From assembly GCA_910587205.1 (NCBI GenBank), contig CAJULZ010000114.1, forward strand, positions 1 to 6,860: a stretch of 6,860 nt of DNA, given 5' to 3'. This DNA comes from an uncultured Oscillospiraceae bacterium (GTDB lineage: Bacteria; Bacillota; Clostridia; Oscillospirales; Oscillospiraceae). The number at the start of each line of letters is the position of its first letter. The stretch's first letter is position 1. The translations under genes were made by a program, and so were the position numbers. The notes under the pieces are model-generated. The model saw only the letters and a program-made list of their open reading frames with translations. It did not search any database and was not told where the DNA came from. This document shows, piece by piece, positions 1-4,628 of the stretch.

Positions 1-286
1 TGGCGGCGGTGATGTTTGCGGTTCCCTCCGCTTTGGCGACAGCTACCCAAAAGCCTGTGATCTGCTCCACCGCTACTGTGTCCGGGTCGCTGGAGGTAAC
101 GGTGTACTCCGTCCCGCTGGGGCCGATCATGAGGCCGCTCCGTTCTCCGACTGCCAGGGTATTGCCCTTGTAGCTGTTTACCCGGACAGCACTTGCCGGG
201 GGATCTGCGGCTATGGCCGGAATAGTGAGCAGGGAGAGTGTCAGCATGGCGGCGGTGAGCCGGACGGTCAATCTTGCTTTTTTCAT
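1..286 (-). CDS. Secreted protein with bacterial Ig-like domain, N-terminal part only
   Basis: Translation from an ATG at 286 gives 95 complete codons before the left window edge, so the gene is truncated by the window. A textbook signal peptide opens it (MKKARLTVRLTAAMLTLSLL, then TIPAIAADPP, with likely cleavage after AIA). The following residues, about 31-95, include VTSSDPDTVAVEQITGFWVA and KAEGTANITAA. This is the beta-strand pattern of Big_2/BID_2 bacterial Ig-like domains, which are adhesive or structural modules outside the cell. A strong ribosome binding site (GGAGG, about eight bases before the ATG) supports the start, and a near-consensus promoter lies just upstream. The gene follows a sortase gene, so the missing C-terminus might carry a sortase signal or a membrane anchor; this cannot be seen here. 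The exact role is unknown. Signal peptide and start are secure, the Ig-like assignment is by pattern only. Confidence 0.8.
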   Translation of the reverse strand, partial: MKKARLTVRLTAAMLTLSLLTIPAIAADPPASAVRVNSYKGNTLAVGERSGLMIGPSGTEYTVTSSDPDTVAVEQITGFWVAVAKAEGTANITAA

Positions 287-303
287 GGTCGTTTTCCTCC
301 TGT

Positions 304-348
304 AATGTAGTTTTTATCTGGGTTTCCCTACTATTATTATACTACATT
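304..348. repeat. 8-bp inverted repeat flanking the promoter start region
   Basis: The arms AATGTAGT (304-311) and ACTACATT (341-348) are perfectly complementary and 29 bases apart. The right arm touches the -10 box of the promoter and the left arm lies in the leader of the mRNA. This could be a two-half-site operator or a leader hairpin. The stem is AT-rich and short, so chance is possible. Confidence 0.4.
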
Positions 349-364
349 TGGAAGAAGCTGTCCA
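336..364 (-). promoter_or_regulatory. Sigma-A-type promoter for the Ig-like-domain gene
   Basis: Read on the minus strand, a perfect -10 box TATAAT lies at 341-336 and a -35 box TGGACA (one base from TTGACA) at 364-359. The spacer between them is exactly 17 bases. Transcription would start near 329, leaving a leader of about 40 bases before the ribosome binding site and the ATG at 286. The promoter begins just behind the sortase stop codon, so the Ig-like gene can be expressed independently of the upstream operon. It is the clearest promoter in the window. Confidence 0.75.
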
Positions 365-375
365 AAAATGGCGTG

Positions 376-1191
376 TCAAGCCTCGACAGCCCGGACACAC
401 CAGCGGTAGCTGGGCTGGTTCATCACACAGGTAAAAAGGGTGATGCAGTTGTCGCTGGTGGCCTCCAGCATGGTGTTGTCCATCACGTCAACCTTTGCAA
501 CACTGGTAACAGTGTAGGTCCGGGTTCCCAGGGCCGTGGTGAGGGTGATGGTGTTGCCCGTGTCAAGTGTATGGATTTTGCCAAAATGATTATTTATCCC
601 CCGGTTGTGCCCAGCCAACGCAACATTTCCATTCCAGATGCTGGTGTTGGTGAAGTGGCCCGCCCCCTTTTTCAGATCGGCGCTGTCCGTCCCCTGATAG
701 ATATTGACACTCAGGCCGATGGACGGGATTTCCAGTGTGCCCAAACTGCCGTTGCTGTAATAGAGGTCGGCGGTCACATCGGTAAAGGCGGTGACGGGGC
801 CGCTGGTGGTGGGATAGGCCGGGTTGGTGGGCGCGGAGCTGTCAACCGCGCCGGGGAGGGCCGGTGCGCCGCCGCCTGTGCCGCCCGCCACTGTGAGGGT
901 GTACTTCCCGCTCAGGGGGCCGTCCGCCGCAAGGTTCGGGGTCAGGTACTCCCCGGAGTTGGGCAAGTAGCTGGTGGGTGTCCCAAAACCGGGAGGAATG
1001 AGGGCGCTGCTCTTGCTCCTGTCCTTGTTGGCGGGTTCGGCCCCGGTCTGGATGATGTCCTCGGTGCTGGTAGGCGTACCAAAATCCCCGGTGGGCGGGC
1101 TGTCAAAGGTGTACTCCAATGCGGAGGCGGGCATGGAAAGCACCGTCAGCATAAGGCAGACGGCCAGCAGGGTGGAAAGATACTTTTTCAT
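376..1191 (-). CDS. Secreted class D-like sortase
   Basis: This 271-residue protein has an N-terminal signal peptide (about residues 1-24, ending SMPASA). A low-complexity, Pro/Gly/Thr-rich stretch follows to about residue 145, and then a C-terminal sortase domain of about 125 residues starting at GTLEIPSIGL. The catalytic set is visible: His195 in ALAGHNRG, Cys255 in ITLFTC, and Arg263 in SYRWCVRA, eight residues after the Cys as expected. Sortases are cysteine transpeptidases that cut a sorting motif and join surface proteins to the wall or to each other; this one would act outside the membrane. The LEIPxIGL...NVALAGH...TLFTC pattern fits class D best, but subclass and substrate cannot be proven. 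The ATG directly follows the TAA of the upstream anchored-protein gene, implying translational coupling; its own ribosome binding site (GGGGG) is weak. There is no C-terminal membrane segment. Confidence 0.9.
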   Translation of the reverse strand: MKKYLSTLLAVCLMLTVLSMPASALEYTFDSPPTGDFGTPTSTEDIIQTGAEPANKDRSKSSALIPPGFGTPTSYLPNSGEYLTPNLAADGPLSGKYTLTVAGGTGGGAPALPGAVDSSAPTNPAYPTTSGPVTAFTDVTADLYYSNGSLGTLEIPSIGLSVNIYQGTDSADLKKGAGHFTNTSIWNGNVALAGHNRGINNHFGKIHTLDTGNTITLTTALGTRTYTVTSVAKVDVMDNTMLEATSDNCITLFTCVMNQPSYRWCVRAVEA

Positions 1192-2169
1192 TTAGACATA
1201 CCCCCGTTTCTTATCTCGGATAAATTTGTATCCCCGCCAGCCGCCGTAACCAATGATGGCGAGGGCGGCGATCCCGGCCAGAGCTGTGACTACGATTTTC
1301 CCGGCGACGCTCCCGCCGCCCTCCTGGGCCGGTTCCGGGGGCTGGGTCTGCTGGGGTTCGCCGCCCTCCGGGGTGGCGGTGGGTTCCGGGTCTAAATGCG
1401 TCTCACCGTGAGACGCATTTTCCGCAGAAAACACGGCGGTATAAATCACCGTGTCCCGGCTGGTCTTGGTGACTTCGCCGCTGTACTCCACGGAGACGGT
1501 GTACCCGGTGACGCTGCGCCCGCTGGCGGTGCCGGTATAAGAGGCGATGGCGTTGTAAAACTCCCCCGCCTCCTGCCAGTCTACGCCCGCCAGCGTCAGC
1601 GTCCGTCCGCTGTCCGTGATGGTCTTGGGGATGAGGGAGGCGTCGGCGTCGGACAGATTGGGGTAAGTGCGGGATGCCGATACTGTCCAGCTGTTGTTCT
1701 TATAGCCAGCGGCCTCCACGGTGATTTTGGTATAGTCGGGCTTCAAAATGCCGGTATAGCCGTCCTCAGTGGCGATCTCGCGCTCCGGCTCCAGCATCTT
1801 GATAATCTCGGCCATATCCTTGGTGCTGCTGTCCAGGGTGACAACCTCGATGTAGTCCTTGCTATCCGTCTCGCTCAGATCGTTCTTCAGCACGTCCAGC
1901 AGTGTGTAGTGACGGCCCTCCCGGTCAAAGTCCCCGGTGGGGATGGCGGCGGGGTCGTCGCGGGTGGAGAGGTAGTAAACCTTTTCCAGCCGGATCATGC
2001 CGTTTTCCTCGCTCGTCCGTACCTCTGCGGGGTAAAGGGCCGCAGGGGGCGGCGCTCCCTGAGCCGGTTCCGTGTCCCCGGCCTCTGCCGCCATCGCCGT
2101 GCAGGGCAGGGCGGCGAGGGCCAGCAGGAGCGCGGAGGCCAGAGAAACCAGCCTGTGGTGTTTCTTCAT
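1192..2169 (-). CDS. Membrane-anchored extracellular protein of conjugative elements
   Basis: The 325-residue product has a signal peptide (about residues 1-28, ALPCTAMAAEA) and an extracellular region at about 48-250. A Pro/Glu/Thr-rich linker follows at about 259-286, then one membrane segment (about 292-311, VVTALAGIAALAIIGYGG), and a basic tail ending RDKKRGYV. The extracellular part (for example GMIRLEKVYYLS, GYTGILKPDYTKITVEAAGY, VEYSGEVTKT) resembles, from memory, uncharacterised 'cell wall anchor' proteins carried by Tn1549-like elements of gut Clostridia. No LPxTG-like motif precedes the membrane segment, so it is probably held by the membrane helix rather than by the downstream sortase. 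A ribosome binding site (AGGAGG) sits eight to nine bases before the ATG, and the gene lies 18 bases behind the methyltransferase. Oddity: residues 251-258 (NASHGETH) are encoded by a copy of the dispersed palindrome. Molecular function is unknown; contact with recipient cells is only a guess. Confidence 0.85.
   Translation of the reverse strand: MKKHHRLVSLASALLLALAALPCTAMAAEAGDTEPAQGAPPPAALYPAEVRTSEENGMIRLEKVYYLSTRDDPAAIPTGDFDREGRHYTLLDVLKNDLSETDSKDYIEVVTLDSSTKDMAEIIKMLEPEREIATEDGYTGILKPDYTKITVEAAGYKNNSWTVSASRTYPNLSDADASLIPKTITDSGRTLTLAGVDWQEAGEFYNAIASYTGTASGRSVTGYTVSVEYSGEVTKTSRDTVIYTAVFSAENASHGETHLDPEPTATPEGGEPQQTQPPEPAQEGGGSVAGKIVVTALAGIAALAIIGYGGWRGYKFIRDKKRGYV
1394..1420. repeat. Dispersed palindrome, copy 1 (inside a coding sequence)
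   Basis: This is a perfect 27-base palindrome: 13-base arms AAATGCGTCTCAC (1394-1406) and GTGAGACGCATTT (1408-1420) around a single C on the plus strand. It lies in frame within the anchored-protein gene and encodes NASHGETH at the junction of the extracellular domain and the proline-rich linker. The same sequence with small changes recurs near 2849, 6345 and 6814. Confidence 0.95.
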
Positions 2170-2187
2170 GGAAAAACCTCCTGTTTC

Positions 2188-2784
2188 TTAATGTGGGTGT
2201 TCTCGTACATAGGCGGCAAAGCGCCGTTCCTGCGCTTCAAAATAGTCGCCGTCGATCTCATAGCCGGTGAAGTCCAGCCCAGCGTCATAGGCGGCGATCC
2301 GGCTGCTCCCGCTGCCTAAATGGGTGTCCAGGATTTTGTCGCCCGGTTTGGCGAACAGGGCGTATATCCAGGCATAGAGTGCGATGGGCTTTTGCGTGGG
2401 GTGGATGCGGCCCGGCTGTACCGGGGACAGGGCGATCCGTTTGCAGGTCAGGTCAAAATTCGTCCAGGCCAATTCAAAGGACGCAAAGGAGACTTCCGGG
2501 GAATACTTCTTGTCCCAGCACAGCCAGCAGTGGCTGTCGGCGGCGGGGAGCATACTGATGAAGTGGTTGGCCCCCCATATGACTTGGTGCCTGGACACGC
2601 GCCGCAGCTCCCGGAAATACTCCGGGGGAGGCGGCTTGGCGTCCCAGAATACGGGTTTGTATTTGCGGGGCTTGCCCTTGCGACGCCCCATATCGCCCCG
2701 GATGTTGAGGCCGTATGGGGGATCGACAACAGCCAGGTCAAAGGCGTTTTCCGGCAGCTCCCACAAAATATCTGTACAGTCCAT
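2188..2784 (-). CDS. Orphan DNA methyltransferase, beta-type N6-adenine/N4-cytosine
   Basis: The product is 198 residues from the first ATG. It carries the hallmarks of the N6_N4_Mtase family in beta-class order: catalytic motif IV DPPYGL (21-26), a central variable region, HPTQKP (128-133), the SAM-binding motif DTHLGSGSS (153-161), and GYEIDGDYF (174-182). It would transfer a methyl group from S-adenosylmethionine to adenine N6 (or cytosine N4) in a DNA target that cannot be read from sequence. No restriction enzyme is next to it, so it is an orphan methylase. Next to an ArdC-like gene, a role in evading host restriction is likely. The start is uncertain: a strong AAAGGAGGGG lies 28 bases upstream of the ATG but 9 bases before an in-frame ATT at 2802, which would add INIAYH; family members usually have a short stretch before the Asp-Cys. 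The TAA is followed after 18 bases by the anchored-protein gene. Confidence 0.93.
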   Translation of the reverse strand: MDCTDILWELPENAFDLAVVDPPYGLNIRGDMGRRKGKPRKYKPVFWDAKPPPPEYFRELRRVSRHQVIWGANHFISMLPAADSHCWLCWDKKYSPEVSFASFELAWTNFDLTCKRIALSPVQPGRIHPTQKPIALYAWIYALFAKPGDKILDTHLGSGSSRIAAYDAGLDFTGYEIDGDYFEAQERRFAAYVREHPH

Positions 2785-2811
2785 GTGATACGCTATGTTA
2801 ATGCGGCTGGT

Positions 2812-2821
2812 CCCCTCCTTT
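2812..2821 (-). promoter_or_regulatory. Ribosome binding site of the methyltransferase, oddly far from its ATG
   Basis: The minus strand reads AAAGGAGGGG here, an almost perfect match to the 16S rRNA 3' end. The nearest in-frame ATG (2784) is about 28 bases away, well beyond normal spacing. The reading frame is open upstream, and an in-frame ATT at 2802-2800 is at the ideal distance. No ATG, GTG or TTG lies between. Either a rare ATT start is used or translation begins inefficiently at the ATG. Confidence 0.6.
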
Positions 2822-2833
2822 CTCGGTGAAATA

Positions 2834-2864
2834 AAAAATGCGTCTCACCGTGAAACGCATTTTT
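2834..2864. repeat. Dispersed palindrome, copy 2 (terminator-like, ahead of the methyltransferase)
   Basis: Fifteen-base arms (AAAAATGCGTCTCAC, 2834-2848, and GTGAAACGCATTTTT, 2850-2864) flank a single base. One position departs from the consensus (A at 2854). In a minus-strand transcript this is only a G-U wobble, so the RNA hairpin stays fully paired; in a plus-strand transcript it is a C-A mismatch. With A and T tracts on the two sides it looks like an intrinsic terminator in both directions. It ends 12 bases before the methyltransferase ribosome binding site. Confidence 0.9.
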
Positions 2865-2874
2865 GCCGGTTCCA

Positions 2875-2890
2875 GGGCGCGAACGCGCCC
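2875..2890. repeat. Short GC palindrome
   Basis: GGGCGCG (2875-2881) and CGCGCCC (2884-2890) are perfectly complementary around AA. It stands ten bases from palindrome copy 2 in the gene-free stretch. It would form a very stable but tiny hairpin; function is unknown. Confidence 0.5.
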
Positions 2891-2953
2891 GCCGCCCCCG
2901 CCAGCGATAACCGCCGGACTTTCCGGGAAACGCACCCGTCTCCCCATAGTAGC

Positions 2954-2977
2954 AAAAACCGGCGCAAGCCGGTTTTT
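2954..2977. terminator. Candidate bidirectional intrinsic terminator
   Basis: AAAAACCGGC (2954-2963) and GCCGGTTTTT (2968-2977) pair perfectly around the four-base loop GCAA on the plus strand (TTGC on the minus strand). A GC stem followed by five T residues on either strand is the layout of a rho-independent terminator. It would end transcription coming from the ArdC-like gene on the minus strand before the methyltransferase is reached, at least partly. The GC part of the stem is only five pairs. Confidence 0.55.
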
Positions 2978-3126
2978 GGGGTATGCCCCCCCTTGATTAC
3001 TAAAAGCACTGGCGGACTTTGGCAGTCAAGGCCCGCGCCGACCGCCCCAGCGGGCGGCGCGGCTTGCCTTGGCCTTGACGGACAAAGGCCGGTGGTGTAA
3101 AATCCGCGGGGCTGGGGGCATACCCC
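2978..3126. repeat. Nested imperfect inverted repeat of about 149 bases
   Basis: Three levels of complementarity share one centre. The outer arms are GGGGTATGCCCCC (2978-2990) and GGGGGCATACCCC (3114-3126). The middle arms at 3016-3033 and 3071-3088 pair at 15 of 18 positions, with a perfect nine-base core GTCAAGGCC/GGCCTTGAC. An inner GC-rich stem lies at about 3033-3062 around CAGC, with a four-base bulge. The block begins 17 bases behind the ArdC-like stop codon. Possible identities are an origin of transfer, a structured RNA, a small non-coding mobile element or a long terminator; the sequence alone does not decide. Confidence 0.6.
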
Positions 3127-3142
3127 GGATCGTGCCGCCTGA

Positions 3143-4036
3143 TTACCGCCTGCCGTACTGCCGGTTATTGCTGCCCCGGCTGGCGGTATGCTCCTGCTGG
3201 CGGGGCTGGATGCCACGCTCCACGGTGTCGCCCATATTCCGGGCGGTCTGCCGCATGAAGTCCAGGGACTTGCCGCGGTCATCCGGCGAATAGTAGCTGT
3301 AAAACTGCTGTACGCCCGCCGCGTCCGGCAGGGGGCAGTCCACCCCGAAACGGCGGCACACCATGAAGCCGACGCTCTCGGCGTTCAACTGGAACGCGCC
3401 CCGGTCATAGTCCCGGTTCATGCCCCGGTCATGGAGGCGGGCAAAGCTGATCTCGGTGGCGAGGGCGGCGAACACCTGCCCGGTGCTGTACTCCGTATTG
3501 ATTTCCAGAATACATTCACGCTCATTGTAGCGCACGGGCACATTCAGCCCTGTGTTCTCAATGAAGCCCACGGGGGCGGTATCCAGCAGGGCGGCAAACG
3601 CCGCGTTCAGTCTCTCGCTGCCCTCGGCCAGCGGCTCAGGCTCTTTCATGGGCCTGCCGGTGGTCTGGCTTACATCGTAGTAGCTGCCCATGAGATAGCC
3701 CCGGAAGTTCTGATTGCGGGGCGGGACAAACACCGCCGCCCCCTTGTTCATTTCCTCGTCCATCACATACCGGCCCTGTTTGTGCCAAAAATCGGTGGTT
3801 CCGATCTTGGTGGGTTCCACCATCTGCGACAGGGCCAGGGCAATGTTCCCGGCGCTCAGGCCGATGTTGTCCGCCTGCAAAACGAGGAAACGGGCGTAAA
3901 GATCGGGGTTAGTCGTGATGGCCATCAGCGCCCCGTCCCGCATTTGGGACAACTGCTCACGCTCGGCCCTGCGGCTCTCGGTGCGCTGCTGCTTCATTTC
4001 AGCCTTACTGTTGAGGATTTCACTCAAACTTGCCAT
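3143..4036 (-). CDS. ArdC-like antirestriction protein with degenerate zincin motif
   Basis: This 297-residue protein has a charged N-terminal segment (about 10-32) and an ArdC-N-like single-strand DNA-binding region (about 40-125). Within that region, FLVLQADNIGLSAGNIALAL, TTDFWHKQGRYV and GSYYDVSQTTGRP match the family pattern. A region like the ArdC zincin metallopeptidase follows (about 140-262). ArdC proteins of conjugative plasmids bind single-stranded DNA and protect entering DNA from host restriction. Here the zinc motif HExxH is replaced by TEISF (194-198). The downstream Glu region NAESVGFMVCRRFGVD (from 218) remains, so peptidase activity is probably lost while DNA binding may persist. 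The tail is Arg/Gln-rich. The gene lies four bases behind pcfB with a weak ribosome binding site (AAGGTAA), so it belongs to the mobilization operon. Assignment is by recognition of motifs and is moderately sure. Confidence 0.7.
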   Translation of the reverse strand: MASLSEILNSKAEMKQQRTESRRAEREQLSQMRDGALMAITTNPDLYARFLVLQADNIGLSAGNIALALSQMVEPTKIGTTDFWHKQGRYVMDEEMNKGAAVFVPPRNQNFRGYLMGSYYDVSQTTGRPMKEPEPLAEGSERLNAAFAALLDTAPVGFIENTGLNVPVRYNERECILEINTEYSTGQVFAALATEISFARLHDRGMNRDYDRGAFQLNAESVGFMVCRRFGVDCPLPDAAGVQQFYSYYSPDDRGKSLDFMRQTARNMGDTVERGIQPRQQEHTASRGSNNRQYGRR

Positions 4037-4040
4037 ATAG

Positions 4041-4628
4041 TTACCTTACCTTTCTGTTCGATTTCTCCGGCCCAGGGCGGGACTGTGCCGCCAGCCGCTG
4101 TAACTGATCCAGCTTCTTCTTGGTGGGGGAGTCCTGCTCAACAGCCCCCGCAGTCGTCTGAGACGGTTTCAAGCCACTCCCGCGCTCTGGCGAGGATTTC
4201 TTTTGTGGAGCGCGGGACTTCGCTTTTTTTTGCGTGTCCTCCTCCTGTTCCTTTTGGGGAATGGGGTAGCCCAACTGCTGCATGATGGCGTTGAGCAGGG
4301 CGGCGTAGTTCTCATTGGAAACCACATTGAGCATCCCGTTGTCGTTCCCCTTTTTCTGTGCGAAAAAATAGAGGACGCCAAACTCCTTGGCCAGCTTCTG
4401 GAATTTGGCCTTGTCCTCGGCCTTGATGGGGATGACCACGGCGGGGGCGGGGTCGCGGGCCAGCCGCTTGGCCGTGGTCTGGCCCACCACCTTCATGTCC
4501 TGCTTGGCAATCGCCAGCAGCAGGGCGGCGACATTCTTCATGCCCTCCAGGGTCAGCTTCGCCGCCGCCTCGGTCGCCTGTAAGCTCTCCCGTACTACAA
4601 CGTCGGCAGCTTCAGCACTTACATCCAT
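4041..4628 (-). CDS. pcfB: PcfB-family protein (DUF3801), relaxosome accessory factor
   Basis: The 195-residue product matches the PcfB/DUF3801 pattern. It has a helical N-terminal half (about 10-57, with AAAKLTLEGMKNVAALLLAI) and a compact domain at about 58-125 with KFQKLAKEFGVLYFFAQKKG and NVVSNENYAALLNAIMQQLG. A long, highly charged Lys/Gln/Ser tail (about 125-195), probably disordered, follows. In pCF10, PcfB helps dock the processed DNA-relaxase complex to the coupling protein PcfC; the same cytoplasmic role is inferred here. The ATG overlaps the end of the relaxase gene by ten bases and has an AAAGGAG about ten bases upstream, so the two are translated together. In related elements a VirD4-type coupling protein gene often follows; here an ArdC-like gene does instead. 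Confidence 0.82.
   Translation of the reverse strand: MDVSAEAADVVVRESLQATEAAAKLTLEGMKNVAALLLAIAKQDMKVVGQTTAKRLARDPAPAVVIPIKAEDKAKFQKLAKEFGVLYFFAQKKGNDNGMLNVVSNENYAALLNAIMQQLGYPIPQKEQEEDTQKKAKSRAPQKKSSPERGSGLKPSQTTAGAVEQDSPTKKKLDQLQRLAAQSRPGPEKSNRKVR

Larger units (their letters stand above)
2803..3142. other. Gene-free, hairpin-rich intergenic region
   Basis: No convincing coding sequence was found in these 340 bases on either strand. Open frames crossing it have no ribosome binding site and no family resemblance, and they run into repeats. From right to left it holds the nested inverted repeat, the candidate terminator, a short GC palindrome, copy 2 of the dispersed palindrome and the methyltransferase ribosome binding site. 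It splits the mobilization operon from the methyltransferase/surface module. No clear promoter for the methyltransferase was recognised, so how that gene is transcribed is open. Confidence 0.6.

Noticed and set aside
952..966. LPNSG in the sortase's own N-terminal region (residues 76-80), resembling a sorting motif
   Set aside because: It is not followed by a hydrophobic segment and basic tail, so it is not a cell-wall sorting signal; it is probably chance in a Pro/Ser-rich stretch.
274..1395. Long plus-strand open frame (373 codons) opposite the sortase gene
   Set aside because: It is antisense to a sortase with intact catalytic residues, has a Gly/Val/Arg-rich composition typical of GC-rich antisense frames, and lacks a ribosome binding site or recognisable domain.
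1399..1416. CGTCTC/GAGACG within the palindrome as a target of the local methyltransferase
   Set aside because: The string coincides with a known type IIS restriction site, but nothing in the methyltransferase sequence reveals its target, so the link would be pure speculation.
2845..3282. Minus-strand open frame (145 codons) across the hairpin-rich intergenic region
   Set aside because: It overlaps the end of the ArdC-like gene in another frame, crosses all the inverted repeats, and shows no domain or ribosome binding site.
3188..4285. Long plus-strand open frame (365 codons) opposite the ArdC-like and pcfB genes
   Set aside because: It is antisense to two recognisable genes, has low complexity in the way shadow frames do, and matches no family.
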